64,000 nt of DNA, from positions 62,001-126,000 of the forward strand of contig CACAZW010000001.1 of the NCBI GenBank assembly GCA_902537055.1, given 5' to 3'. The stretch is from an uncultured Pelagibacteraceae bacterium. Its GTDB lineage: Bacteria > Pseudomonadota > Alphaproteobacteria > Pelagibacterales > Pelagibacteraceae. This document shows positions 34,671 to 43,707 of this stretch, piece after piece. Position numbers and translations under genes: made by a program. The notes beneath the pieces are model-generated. The model did not search any database and was not told the origin of the DNA. It worked only from the letters and a program-made list of their open reading frames with translations. Within the stretch, counting starts at the first letter, position 1. Each line of letters begins with the position of its first letter.

Positions 34671-36115
34671 TTCCTACTATCAACAATCAATGTATCTTTA
34701 GATCCACCTCCTTGAGAACTATTAACTATTGTACTGCCTTTTTTTAGAGCAACTCTAGTTAATCCACCAGTTGTAACATAAGTTGATTTACCTGTTAAAA
34801 TAAAAGGTCTTAAATCTAAATGTCTTGGTTCAATGTTATCAGGTGTGATTGTAGGAACAGTAGAAAGAATTTCTAATGGTTGTGCAATATAATTTCTTGG
34901 ATCTCTCTTAATTTTTTTTATCATTTCATCTTTTTCTTTTTTAGATGCTTTAGGGCCAATCATGATACCATATCCACCAGATGCATTAGCCGGTTTTACA
35001 ACTAATTTGGATATATTTGAAATAACATGATTTCTATGTGTTTTTATATTACATAAAAAAGTTTCAACCTGATCAATTTTTGGTTGTTCGCCTAAATAAT
35101 ATACAATCATCTTTTCTACATACGAATAGACTGCTTTATCATCTGCGACACCAGTTCCTAATGCGTTTATGATACCCACATTACCTTTTCTCCAGCATTT
35201 AAATAGACCAGGAACTCCTAAAAGAGACCCTTTAAAGAATACTTTTGGATCAATAAAATTATCATCTAATCTTCTATATATACAGTCTACCTTTAGAGGC
35301 CCTTTGACAGTTTTCATATAGACATTGTCATTTTCAACAAATAGGTCTTTGCCCTCAACTAAAGCAATACCCATTTGTTCTGCTAAAAATTCGTGTTCAA
35401 AATAAGCTGAATTATAAACTCCTGGAGTTAATAAAACCATATGTGGATTATTAGTTTTTTTAGGAATGCATTCATTCATGCAATTATATAATTTATTCGC
35501 ATACTGATGAACTGAAGATACCTTATATCTTGTAAATAATTCAGGGAAAATATCTCTCATTACCATTCGATTTTCCAACATATATGAAACACCAGATGGA
35601 ACCCTAAGATTATCCTCAAGCACTAAAAAATTACCATTTATATTTTTAATTAAATCTGTTCCAGAAATATTAGCCCAAGCCTTATGTTTTGGTGAAAAAC
35701 CATCGCATTCTTTCAAATATTGTGGAGAATTAAAAACTAATTCTTTTGGAATTATTTTGTCCTTAAATATTTTTTTTTGATTATAGACATCATCTATAAA
35801 TAAATTTAACGCCTTAATTCTTTGGGATAATCCTATAGATACTGTTTTCCATTGCGATTTCGTTATAATTCTTGGTATAATATCTAAAGGCCATTTTTTT
35901 TCTTCCGCTCTATTACTTGCAGAGTAAACTCTAAAATTTATTCCTCTAGCATTTATTGTACTTTGGCAATTTAACTCAATTTCTTGAAGTCTCTTTTTTC
36001 CATATTTTTCGAGAATACTTGAAATAATTTTAGCATGACTTCTTAACTTTTTATCTTTGCTAATGTATCCGTCAAAAGTTGATTTTGAATCATAATTTTT
36101 CCAAAAATCTGACAT
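34667..36115 (-). CDS. circularly permuted ATP-grasp protein
   Basis: A 482-residue member of the circularly permuted type 2 ATP-grasp family (formerly DUF404/407). Recognisable parts: INGNFLVLEDNLRVPSGVSYML, LLTPGVYNSAYFEHEFLA, DCIYRRLDDNFIDPKVF and KPANASGGYGIMIGP, the last two being the ATP and metal-binding regions. Such proteins are thought to form amide-type bonds on an unknown peptide and usually sit with an alpha-E protein, a transglutaminase and the Anbu peptidase. Here only Anbu is adjacent (divergent), so the cluster is reduced. The reaction is not established. Confidence 0.85.
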   Translation of the reverse strand: MSDFWKNYDSKSTFDGYISKDKKLRSHAKIISSILEKYGKKRLQEIELNCQSTINARGINFRVYSASNRAEEKKWPLDIIPRIITKSQWKTVSIGLSQRIKALNLFIDDVYNQKKIFKDKIIPKELVFNSPQYLKECDGFSPKHKAWANISGTDLIKNINGNFLVLEDNLRVPSGVSYMLENRMVMRDIFPELFTRYKVSSVHQYANKLYNCMNECIPKKTNNPHMVLLTPGVYNSAYFEHEFLAEQMGIALVEGKDLFVENDNVYMKTVKGPLKVDCIYRRLDDNFIDPKVFFKGSLLGVPGLFKCWRKGNVGIINALGTGVADDKAVYSYVEKMIVYYLGEQPKIDQVETFLCNIKTHRNHVISNISKLVVKPANASGGYGIMIGPKASKKEKDEMIKKIKRDPRNYIAQPLEILSTVPTITPDNIEPRHLDLRPFILTGKSTYVTTGGLTRVALKKGSTIVNSSQGGGSKDTLIVDSRN

Positions 36116-36205
36116 ATTTACTTAATTTTTTTACATAAGAGTCAAATAAGCAAATGATTAAATTAGATACCTGATATGAAATAAATGGGTTTTATTGTGA
36201 TAACA

Positions 36206-36211
36206 TATAAT
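36206..36211 (+). promoter_or_regulatory. candidate -10 element for Anbu gene
   Basis: A perfect TATAAT lies 18 nt before the Anbu ATG in the 114-nt divergent region. There is no convincing -35 box at 17 nt, and TATAAT occurs often by chance in DNA this AT-rich. Listed as a low-confidence candidate. Confidence 0.25.
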
Positions 36212-36229
36212 TTAAACAGTTAATTGATC

Positions 36230-36952
36230 ATGACTTATTGTATTGGTATTAAAACAGAGACCGGATTAGTATTTGCATCAGATTCCAGAACAAACGCTGG
36301 ACTTGATAATGTAAATATATACTCCAAAATGCTAACACATGATGTTGGGGATAGATCAATTGTAATTGTCACTTCAGGAAATCTTGGAACTTCCCAGGCA
36401 GTTTATAATTCAATAAAAAAAGATTTAAAAAGTGAAACAGGTATTATGAATTTAAATACATGCAGTGATTTTGAGCAAATTGCCTCCTACATAGGTTCTC
36501 TCAATATTGAACATTCATCTCCTCAAGGCATTAATACTGATAGTGTTTTACTAGGCTCAACCTTTATTGTTGGTGGTCAAATAAAAGATCAACCACCACA
36601 ATTATATTTAGTTTACCCGCAAGGTAATTATATTCGTCCAGCAGATAGCAAACCGTATTTAGTTATAGGTGAAGTAAAATATGGAAAACCAATTTTAGAT
36701 AGAGTAATCACACCAAAAGTCTCAATTGGAGATGCATCTAGGTGTGCGCTGATTTCAATGGACTCTACATTAAAAAGTGATTTAACTGTTGGTCCACCAA
36801 TAGACTTTGCTGTGATAAAAAAAGATGAAATCAAAATAGCATCACTTAAATGTTTAAATATGAATGACCCTGAATTTTCTAAAGTTTGTAATCAATGGTC
36901 ACAAGGTATTTTTAAGATATTTGACTCTTTTCAAAGGTTTGATTGGGAATAA
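36230..36952 (+). CDS. Anbu-type proteasome-related peptidase
   Basis: A 240-residue Ntn-hydrolase of the Anbu (ancestral beta subunit, COG3484) family. The ORF track starts at a TTG at 36224; the ATG at 36230 gives MTYCIGIKTETGLVFASDSRTNAGLDN, where removal of Met exposes the catalytic Thr, exactly as in other Anbu proteins, so I choose it. SDSRTNAG and the SGNLGTSQ loop match proteasome beta-like folds. Anbu forms ring or helical assemblies with a regulated peptidase or peptide-ligase partner. It faces the ATP-grasp gene across 114 nt. Confidence 0.9.
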   Translation: MTYCIGIKTETGLVFASDSRTNAGLDNVNIYSKMLTHDVGDRSIVIVTSGNLGTSQAVYNSIKKDLKSETGIMNLNTCSDFEQIASYIGSLNIEHSSPQGINTDSVLLGSTFIVGGQIKDQPPQLYLVYPQGNYIRPADSKPYLVIGEVKYGKPILDRVITPKVSIGDASRCALISMDSTLKSDLTVGPPIDFAVIKKDEIKIASLKCLNMNDPEFSKVCNQWSQGIFKIFDSFQRFDWE

Positions 36953-36953
36953 A

Positions 36954-37343
36954 TTAATATTTTGTGTATTCTTTAATTTCTTTAATTTTAGAACCAGTTT
37001 TATTATTTATCTCTAATTTTATTTTTGACCTTTCATCATTAAGGAAGTGAACATCTCTAGATAATTTTATAAATTTTTCACCAAAGTCAGAATTTTTTTC
37101 ACAAAGTCTTTTATCATCCTCTATTACCCAAAGTTTTGAATTAATTTCTTTTAGTGATTTATATAAATTTTCAATTTCACTATAATTTTTGATATTTGTA
37201 TTTAATTGGTCTTTTAAAATTTTATACTCATCATTTATGAAATTTAGTTTTTCATGATCTTTAATTTTTTCAGATTTAATTTCTAAAATTGAAATTTTAT
37301 CAAGTAATTCTCCAACTGATACTTCTACTAAAATTTTATTCAT
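36954..37343 (-). CDS. DUF6165-like protein
   Basis: A 129-residue cytoplasmic protein with VSVGELLDKISILEIKSEKIKD at the N-terminus, then alternating charged helices (KILKDQLNT, YKSLKEINSKLWVIEDD). The opening resembles the small DUF6165 proteins often found near polysaccharide or LPS genes. The next gene, divergent by 32 nt, is a heptosyltransferase-like GT9 enzyme, which supports an envelope-related context. Function unknown. Confidence 0.65.
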   Translation of the reverse strand: MNKILVEVSVGELLDKISILEIKSEKIKDHEKLNFINDEYKILKDQLNTNIKNYSEIENLYKSLKEINSKLWVIEDDKRLCEKNSDFGEKFIKLSRDVHFLNDERSKIKLEINNKTGSKIKEIKEYTKY

Positions 37344-37375
37344 ATAAATCTATATTATGTTAAGTTGTTAAAAAT

Positions 37376-38317
37376 ATGTCTAATATACTTATTATAAAAC
37401 ATGGATCTTTAGGTGATATAGCGCAAGCAAGTGGTGCAATTCAAGATATATCTGATAATCATCCAAATGATGATCTTTATATACTATCAACCAAACCTTA
37501 TTATGATTTATTAAAAAAAAATCCAAATATAACCGATGTCATTTTAGATAAACGACTCTCTAAGTTTAACTTAATTTATTTATATTTATTAATGAGAAAG
37601 ATAAAAAAATATAAATTTATTAAAGTTTACGACCTTCAAAATTCTAAAAGAACTAGTTTTTATAAAAATATTCTCTTTCCAAAAGCAACATCAGATATTT
37701 GGTCATCAACAGAAACAACACTTCCTGAAGGAACTAGTAAGATTGATTTTGATAAAGACACTGTACTAAACCGCTTTGAACATCAATTAAATGTTTCTGG
37801 AATTAAAACCAATAAAGTAACTAAGCCAGACTTTTCTTGGAGCTGTGAGGATATTTCAGAAATCAAAAAAAAATATAATTTAAACAAATATTTAATTTTA
37901 TTCCCCTTTTCATCATCTCATTTAACTATAAAAAGATGGCCATATTATAATGAATTGATAAAAAAAATTAAATCTACTTTTAGAGATGAAATCCAAATTT
38001 TAATTGCTCCCGGTCCTAATGAAATCAAATTAGCTAATGATATTGATGCTAATATTATTTTAGATAATGATAAAGCGCTCAACATTTCTCAACTTTCATC
38101 ATTAATAAAAGAAAGTTATTTTGTTATATCTAATGATACTGGGCCAGCACATATGGCGGCTCATTTAAATGTAAAAGGATTAGTTTTATTTGGATCGCAT
38201 ACTACTGCAAAAAAAGTTAGTATTGAGCGAGAATATTTTAAAGCAATTCAAGTTTCAGATTTAACTAAGCTCTCAGCAGATAAAGTTTTTCAAAGAATGC
38301 AAGAAGCTATTAATTAG
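37376..38317 (+). CDS. glycosyltransferase family 9 (heptosyltransferase-like)
   Basis: A 313-residue GT-B enzyme. N-terminal ILIIKHGSLGDIAQASGAIQDI is the classic GT9 acceptor-domain start, and the C-terminal donor domain has FPFSSSHLTIKRWPYYNELI and SNDTGPAHMAAHLNVKGLVLFGS, the ADP-heptose-binding region. It would add a heptose-type sugar to the LPS core on the inner face of the inner membrane. The acceptor cannot be read from sequence. Its 3' end overlaps the convergent AbrB-type gene by 8 nt. Confidence 0.88.
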   Translation: MSNILIIKHGSLGDIAQASGAIQDISDNHPNDDLYILSTKPYYDLLKKNPNITDVILDKRLSKFNLIYLYLLMRKIKKYKFIKVYDLQNSKRTSFYKNILFPKATSDIWSSTETTLPEGTSKIDFDKDTVLNRFEHQLNVSGIKTNKVTKPDFSWSCEDISEIKKKYNLNKYLILFPFSSSHLTIKRWPYYNELIKKIKSTFRDEIQILIAPGPNEIKLANDIDANIILDNDKALNISQLSSLIKESYFVISNDTGPAHMAAHLNVKGLVLFGSHTTAKKVSIEREYFKAIQVSDLTKLSADKVFQRMQEAIN

Positions 38318-39389
38318 TTTTTTTAAATTTTGATAATAAAAAAGGCAAAAATAAAACTATTATAAAAATTCTCAAAAAATGATGGTAGCTTACAAATATT
38401 GGATCAATGTTATAAGCGACACTAATAATAACCATTTCATGAATTCCTCCTGGAGCAAAACTTAAAAAAGTTGGAATAAATTCAAATCCTATGTAAGTAA
38501 GCAAATATGCAGTTATCATAGCTATAATTACTAGAATTGAACTAACAATTATTCCATGAAATATAAAAAACAGTAATTCTTTAATTTTTAATCCATTTAA
38601 TCTTGTGCCTAAAGCTGTTCCAAGAAATATAAATGCAATATTTATAAATGCATCTGGGAATCTAGCATTAATTATTTCAAAGGTATAAAAAGCACCGGAT
38701 AAAGCCATTGCACCAACCAAAGTGGGCGATGGAATTTTGTAATTTTTTAAGATATTTGCAAAAATGAAACAAATAAACAATAAAAATAATATCTCTAAAA
38801 AATATCTTTCATTATAAACATTTTCATAATTGTAACCGGTCATTTCTGAGAAGCCTAAATTATTAATAAAAAAAATAGGAACAAAACTTACAATAAATAT
38901 TACTCTAGTAGCCTGAGGGATCAATACACCTTTATCATTTTTGCTTTTACCAAATTCTAATAAAGCTGCAGATATTGGAACAAATGCACCTGGAAGAGCT
39001 GCCAAAACTGAAATGAATTTACTAAATTTACAAACTTTAAAAAAATAATAACCAGCAAGAATAGTACTGACTATTGTACAGACCAACATTGCTAATGATG
39101 AAAAAATCCATAAATGAATTTTATACAATAATGTTACATTTAATGTTCCGCCTAGAATTATACCAACGATTAAAAATATAGGATTTAACAATTTAGTTGG
39201 AAAAATAATTTTGAAATTCGTAAAAGCAAAACATAAATTTAATCCTAAAGACCCTAATAACCACGGTAAAGGTAGATTAATTAAAGTACCTAAGTAACCT
39301 CCAACAAGACCTATAAATAATGCCTTGTAACTACCTACCAATGCTATGAAATATTCCTTTATATTTTTCGATAAATTATATTTGAGCAT
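38310..39389 (-). CDS. AbrB-family membrane protein (putative ammonia monooxygenase-related family)
   Basis: A 359-residue polytopic membrane protein of COG3180, with about ten helices in two internally similar halves: GLVGGYLGTLINLPLPWLLGSLGLN in the first and PSPTLVGAMALSGAFYTFEI in the second, and the conserved FLSFAPGGIHEMVIIS near the end. Database names such as 'AbrB transcriptional regulator' or 'ammonia monooxygenase' for this family are misleading; it is most likely a transporter. Its gene is divergent from a TTT transporter operon. Confidence 0.82.
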   Translation of the reverse strand: MLKYNLSKNIKEYFIALVGSYKALFIGLVGGYLGTLINLPLPWLLGSLGLNLCFAFTNFKIIFPTKLLNPIFLIVGIILGGTLNVTLLYKIHLWIFSSLAMLVCTIVSTILAGYYFFKVCKFSKFISVLAALPGAFVPISAALLEFGKSKNDKGVLIPQATRVIFIVSFVPIFFINNLGFSEMTGYNYENVYNERYFLEILFLLFICFIFANILKNYKIPSPTLVGAMALSGAFYTFEIINARFPDAFINIAFIFLGTALGTRLNGLKIKELLFFIFHGIIVSSILVIIAMITAYLLTYIGFEFIPTFLSFAPGGIHEMVIISVAYNIDPIFVSYHHFLRIFIIVLFLPFLLSKFKKTN

Positions 39390-39450
39390 TGACTATATTT
39401 TATAACTTATGTTTAATGATGATTTCATAAATATAATAAGAGAGGAAATA

Positions 39451-40425
39451 ATGAAACTATTTAAAACTTTTATTTCAGTTTTATTCTCTGCTTTCCTTCT
39501 ATTTTCATCAACAAGTTCATTTGCCGTTGAAAAATTACATTTCTTAATTGGCGGTGGTGCTGGTGGTGGTTGGGATGGAACTGCTAGAGGTACTGGAGAA
39601 GCACTAACAAAAGCTGGTTTTTTGAAAAGTGCATCATTTGAAAATATGTCGGGTGGTGGAGGCGGTAAAGCTTTGGCCTACCTAATCAATAACGCTCCAA
39701 AAGATACAGTGTTAGTTCAATCAACACCATTGGTATTAAGATCTATTACAAGACACAAAGGTTATGTAAAAGGTACTGGTACATTATCTTATAAAGATGT
39801 TAAACCAATTGCAGGTGTAATTGGAGATTATGGCGCGATAGTTGTTGCAAAAAATTCACCTATCAAAAATTTCAAAGATGCTGTTGATCAATATCAAAAA
39901 GATCCAAAGTCAATTAAAATGGCTGGTGGATCTGTAAGAGGAAGCATGGACCATTTAATTGGTGCGTTAGCTTTCCAAGCAGCTGGAGCAAATCCTAACG
40001 ATGTGATTTATGTTCCATATGATGCTGGTGGTAAGGCACTTGCTGGACTTTTATCTGGAGAAACTCAAATACTTTCAACAGGTTTAGGTGAAGTAATGGG
40101 TGCTAGAGATCAAGTAAGAATAATTGGTATCACTGCTCCTGAGAGAGTAGGTGATGCACCAGAAGCTCCAACATTAAAAGAGCAAGGATATGATGTTCAG
40201 TTTGTTAACTGGAGAGGTTTCTTTGCACCAAAAAGCATGAGTATGAGTGACTATAATAAAATCTCTAAAATGCTTGGGGATGTTCAAAAAACACCAGAGT
40301 GGGAAGCTGTTAGAAAAAGAAATGCATGGGTAAATATTTATAACCCAGGTTCTAAATTTGATGCGTTCTTGGAAAAACAAACAGTTGAAATGACAGCTCT
40401 GATGAAAAAACTTGGAGTAATATAA
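39451..40425 (+). CDS. tripartite tricarboxylate transporter substrate-binding protein (TctC family)
   Basis: A 324-residue periplasmic protein. The ORF track begins at 39409, but the ATG at 39451 has an agagga Shine-Dalgarno and opens a clean signal peptide (residues 1-25, ending SSFA-V), so I use it. The mature part has LIGGGAGGGWDGTARGTGEALTKAGF, the TctC-type binding loop, and VNWRGFFAPKSMS. The ligand is probably a carboxylate but cannot be named. First gene of a complete SBP-TctB-TctA operon. Confidence 0.92.
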   Translation: MKLFKTFISVLFSAFLLFSSTSSFAVEKLHFLIGGGAGGGWDGTARGTGEALTKAGFLKSASFENMSGGGGGKALAYLINNAPKDTVLVQSTPLVLRSITRHKGYVKGTGTLSYKDVKPIAGVIGDYGAIVVAKNSPIKNFKDAVDQYQKDPKSIKMAGGSVRGSMDHLIGALAFQAAGANPNDVIYVPYDAGGKALAGLLSGETQILSTGLGEVMGARDQVRIIGITAPERVGDAPEAPTLKEQGYDVQFVNWRGFFAPKSMSMSDYNKISKMLGDVQKTPEWEAVRKRNAWVNIYNPGSKFDAFLEKQTVEMTALMKKLGVI

Positions 40426-40439
40426 TCTTTATAGATTAT
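40422..40439 (+). promoter_or_regulatory. weak hairpin at the TctC/TctB junction
   Basis: ataatc-tttata-gattat forms a 6-bp AT-rich stem that spans the TctC stop codon. It is weak by itself; listed because stronger hairpins occur at the equivalent position in three other transporter operons of this window. Confidence 0.3.
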
Positions 40440-40455
40440 TAAAGAATGTAAAGCA

Positions 40456-40926
40456 GTGAGAATAAGTCCTACAAAATTTATCTCACTGCTTTTTTTAGTT
40501 TTATCAGTATTTTATTTATACACAGCTTATAACATTCAAGTATTTGCATTTGATGAGAACGCACCATTCAATGCTAGGACTTTTCCAATATATTTAGGTT
40601 GGGCAGGTATAATTTTATCAAGTTTAAAAATAATTTTACCTGAGAAAATTACTACAGAGGTAAATCATAAACACTTAGATTATAAAAGTATAATCTATCT
40701 AATAATTATCTCTCTAATATATGCAGCTGTAATTTTAAAAATTGGATATTTTATATCAACTTCTTTATTTCTTTTTGCATCTTACTATTTCTTAGGTGAA
40801 AGAAGATGGGGATTAATGTTTATTTTATCTTTTCCATTTGTTGCTGCATTTATGTATTTATTACACGGTTTATTAAACATTTATCTTCGTGATCCATTTT
40901 TAAAATATATTGGAGTTATGGGATGA
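40456..40926 (+). CDS. tripartite tricarboxylate transporter small permease (TctB family)
   Basis: A 156-residue membrane protein with four helices, starting at GTG. The segment FNARTFPIYLGWAGIILSSLKI in the first half is typical of TctB. It overlaps the TctA start by 4 nt. It forms the small membrane subunit of the importer. Confidence 0.85.
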   Translation: MRISPTKFISLLFLVLSVFYLYTAYNIQVFAFDENAPFNARTFPIYLGWAGIILSSLKIILPEKITTEVNHKHLDYKSIIYLIIISLIYAAVILKIGYFISTSLFLFASYYFLGERRWGLMFILSFPFVAAFMYLLHGLLNIYLRDPFLKYIGVMG

Positions 40927-42422
40927 TCGAAGGAATACTTATCGGATTATCAACAGCGCTATCATTAACGAATATTTTAATGGTGATGGTTGGTTGTTTT
41001 GCTGGAACAATAATTGGAATGTTACCAGGACTTGGACCAATGACTGCAATAGCATTAATGATACCAATTACTTACGGCTTTGATCCATCAACAGGTCTGA
41101 TTTTAATGGCAGGTGTATATTATGGAGCAGTATTTGGAGGATCTACATCTTCTATTTTATTAAATGCACCTGGAATTCCAGGAACAGTTGCTACTGCATT
41201 TGATGGTTATCCGATGGCACAACAAGGGAAAGCTGGCAAAGCTTTAGCTATAGCAGCTTATAGTTCATTTGCAGGTGGAACAATTTCTGCAATTTTTTTG
41301 CTAGTTGCGGCACCTAGTTTGTCAAAAGTAAGTTTAGCTTTTAGGTCGCCTGACTATTTTGCATTAATGATTTTAGGCTTAACAGCAATTTCTGCATTTT
41401 CATCTAAAGGACAGTTTTTAAAAGCAATGATGATGGTAGTTTTAGGATTAATGTTAGCAACAGTTGGTCAGGATTCATTGTCAGATATAACAAGATTTAC
41501 CTTTAACAATATGAACTTAACTGACGGAATAAGCTTTGTATTAATTGTCATGGCTACATTTGCAATGAGTGAAGCTCTAACGATTATTTTTAGAGGTAAA
41601 GATCCTAACAGAGCAGCAAAACAAATCTCATTAACTGAATTAGGCTCAATTAAAGTAAATAAAGAAGAAACAATTAAAATGGCCAAAACAATTCCAAGAT
41701 CTTCAATACTTGGTTTTCTGATAGGTGTTTTGCCTGGCGCAGGCGCAACTATTGCATCTTTCTTAGCTTATGGAATGGAAAGAAATTATGTAAACGAGGA
41801 AGAAAAACAAAAATTTGGAAAAGGTAGTGTTCATGGTTTATCAGCGCCTGAAACGGCAAATAATGCTGCTTGCTCTGGTTCTTTTGTACCATTACTAACA
41901 TTAGGAATTCCTGGAAGTGGTACAACTGCAGTTATGCTTGGAGCTCTTTTAGGGTTTGGTATTCAGCCAGGTCCAAGACTATATCAAACTAACCCTGAAA
42001 TTTTCTGGTCAGTTATTATGTCAATGTACATTGGTATGGTCGTACTTTTGATTTTAAATTTACCCTTAATCCCTTATATCGCTAGAATTTTAGCAGTACC
42101 TAGAAATTATTTAATTCCTCTAATTTTATTTTTTTCAGTAACAGGAATATATTTGATGTCATTTAATAATTTTGATATTTTTTTAATGATAGGTATTGCT
42201 GTAGTAGCAACTTTTTTAAGGCTCTATGATTTTCCCATGCCACCTTTAATATTAGCTTTTGTACTTGGAGGACTAATGGAGGAAACATTGAGAAGATCAC
42301 TTTTAATAAGTGATGGTTCACCTAATTTTTTATGGGATAGACCAATAACTCTAATAATATTATTGATCACAATCACAATTGTTGGGTGGCAAATATTTTC
42401 AACTTTTAGAAAAAAAAATTAA
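40923..42422 (+). CDS. tripartite tricarboxylate transporter large permease (TctA family)
   Basis: A 499-residue protein with about twelve helices. Diagnostic stretches are GTIIGMLPGLGPMTAIALMIP, YYGAVFGGSTSSILLNAPG and GVLPGAGATIASFLAYGME with SAPETANNAACSG, all characteristic of TctA. It is the ion-coupled channel of the TTT importer. Its stop shares a TTAA tetramer with the stop of the convergent small membrane protein. Confidence 0.94.
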   Translation: MIEGILIGLSTALSLTNILMVMVGCFAGTIIGMLPGLGPMTAIALMIPITYGFDPSTGLILMAGVYYGAVFGGSTSSILLNAPGIPGTVATAFDGYPMAQQGKAGKALAIAAYSSFAGGTISAIFLLVAAPSLSKVSLAFRSPDYFALMILGLTAISAFSSKGQFLKAMMMVVLGLMLATVGQDSLSDITRFTFNNMNLTDGISFVLIVMATFAMSEALTIIFRGKDPNRAAKQISLTELGSIKVNKEETIKMAKTIPRSSILGFLIGVLPGAGATIASFLAYGMERNYVNEEEKQKFGKGSVHGLSAPETANNAACSGSFVPLLTLGIPGSGTTAVMLGALLGFGIQPGPRLYQTNPEIFWSVIMSMYIGMVVLLILNLPLIPYIARILAVPRNYLIPLILFFSVTGIYLMSFNNFDIFLMIGIAVVATFLRLYDFPMPPLILAFVLGGLMEETLRRSLLISDGSPNFLWDRPITLIILLITITIVGWQIFSTFRKKN

Positions 42423-42835
42423 ATATAAATTTTATCAGCTAGACCGTAGCAAAGAATTCCACTCAGCACTGTTAAAATTCCAGATGCAATGACACCTTCG
42501 CTATTTGTTTTTTCGTTATGTCCAAGCTTATTGATATAAATTGTATATATCCCAATTAAAAAATATAAAACGTTTTGAGCAAAAATTAGTGTAAAGAAAC
42601 CCCATGTTCCAGCCAAACCATCTGCTTTGATTAACATTATGTAAAGTGCCACTAAAATTGATGCAATAAATGGAGCCCCAAAAAATCTAACCATCACAGC
42701 TGCAGAGTTATCTATATTGTATTGATCTAAAAAAGACTTAGTTGCAACTACTGTTCTGAAAGCGTAAACAGCGTAAACAAGAAAATGTACAATAAAAATA
42801 CTTAAATAAATTATTCCATTAAATTTATCTAACAT
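42419..42835 (-). CDS. small membrane protein of unknown function
   Basis: A 138-residue protein with four hydrophobic segments (about 7-28, 50-68, 74-98 and 115-135). GLAGTWGFFTLIFAQNVLYFLIGIY and a short ILTVLSGILCYGLADKIYI tail are the most ordered parts. No family recognised. It is the last of five minus-strand genes from 45346 but is separated from the methyltransferase gene by 47 nt. Confidence 0.65.
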   Translation of the reverse strand: MLDKFNGIIYLSIFIVHFLVYAVYAFRTVVATKSFLDQYNIDNSAAVMVRFFGAPFIASILVALYIMLIKADGLAGTWGFFTLIFAQNVLYFLIGIYTIYINKLGHNEKTNSEGVIASGILTVLSGILCYGLADKIYI

Positions 42836-42882
42836 ATTTAAATCATATAGGATTCTCTTATATTTTTCAATCTGATGAAATA

Positions 42883-43707
42883 TTAGATTTTTTTATAAAT
42901 ATGAAAAATTATGTCTTTGGGAAAAACTTTTTGAAAATAATAAAATAAAAATAAAAGATAACTAAAAAAATGACAAATTAGTTTATTTTTAATAGTAGAA
43001 TTTAATCTCTCAAAATTTTTATTTCTGCTCACAGTTATCAAAGAAGATGCATAAATCTGCTTATAACCATTTTTGCACAAAAATTTACTTAAGTTATGAC
43101 TATTAAAATATGATAAATGTGGTGATGACAGACCTTTTTGCCAAAGACGATCATAAAAATTTGTAATACCTATCTTTCGTAATAAATTAGAAGTTTTAAA
43201 TATTAATCCATCTGATGATGGAAGATTTAAAACTATTTTACCTTCATCATTTAAAATTGATTTCAATTGACTAAGAACTAATTCAAGGCTTTCTAAATGC
43301 TCAAAGACATCATTAAAAATTATATAATCAAACGTGTTATTTAAATTATTTGTTGAAACATCAAAAGGAAGGCTTAATTGAATAATTTTATTATATTTTT
43401 TTCTTAATAAACCTAATTGTTCTTCATCCGCCTCTGAACCAGTAATATCAATTTCTGCTTTATTACATTCTTCAATAAAGAAACCATTTCCTGATCCAAT
43501 TTCAAGAATTTTTATATTTTTAGTTTCTATTGATTTAATTTTTTTTATAATACTTTTAAAATTATTTTTCCTAACCTCACTTATTCCCTCAATTTCTCTT
43601 CCGAAACCAGGCTTGAGGTTTGACTTTAAAAATTTACATTGATTACATTCATAAACGTATTCATTTAACTTTTGAAATTGATTGTTACATATAATGCAAT
43701 TATTCAT
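42883..43707 (-). CDS. class I SAM-dependent methyltransferase with N-terminal zinc ribbon
   Basis: A 274-residue protein. Residues 4-23 contain CIICNNQFQKLNEYVYECNQC, a CxxC...CxxC ribbon. Residues 65-170 are a Rossmann methyltransferase: ILEIGSGNGFFIEE (SAM motif I), YIIFNDVFEHLESLELVL and IVLNLPSSDG. This combination occurs in sugar and polysaccharide-modifying methyltransferases, which fits the adjacent GT4 gene (1-nt overlap). Substrate unknown. Confidence 0.82.
   Translation of the reverse strand: MNNCIICNNQFQKLNEYVYECNQCKFLKSNLKPGFGREIEGISEVRKNNFKSIIKKIKSIETKNIKILEIGSGNGFFIEECNKAEIDITGSEADEEQLGLLRKKYNKIIQLSLPFDVSTNNLNNTFDYIIFNDVFEHLESLELVLSQLKSILNDEGKIVLNLPSSDGLIFKTSNLLRKIGITNFYDRLWQKGLSSPHLSYFNSHNLSKFLCKNGYKQIYASSLITVSRNKNFERLNSTIKNKLICHFFSYLLFLFYYFQKVFPKDIIFHIYKKI

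Noticed and set aside
36224-36229. TTG start for the Anbu gene
   Set aside because: It would block exposure of the catalytic Thr that must follow the initiator Met.
39409-39450. N-terminal extension of the TctC-type protein from the ORF track
   Set aside because: It precedes the signal peptide, and the ATG at 39451 has a proper Shine-Dalgarno, so the extension is unlikely to be translated.
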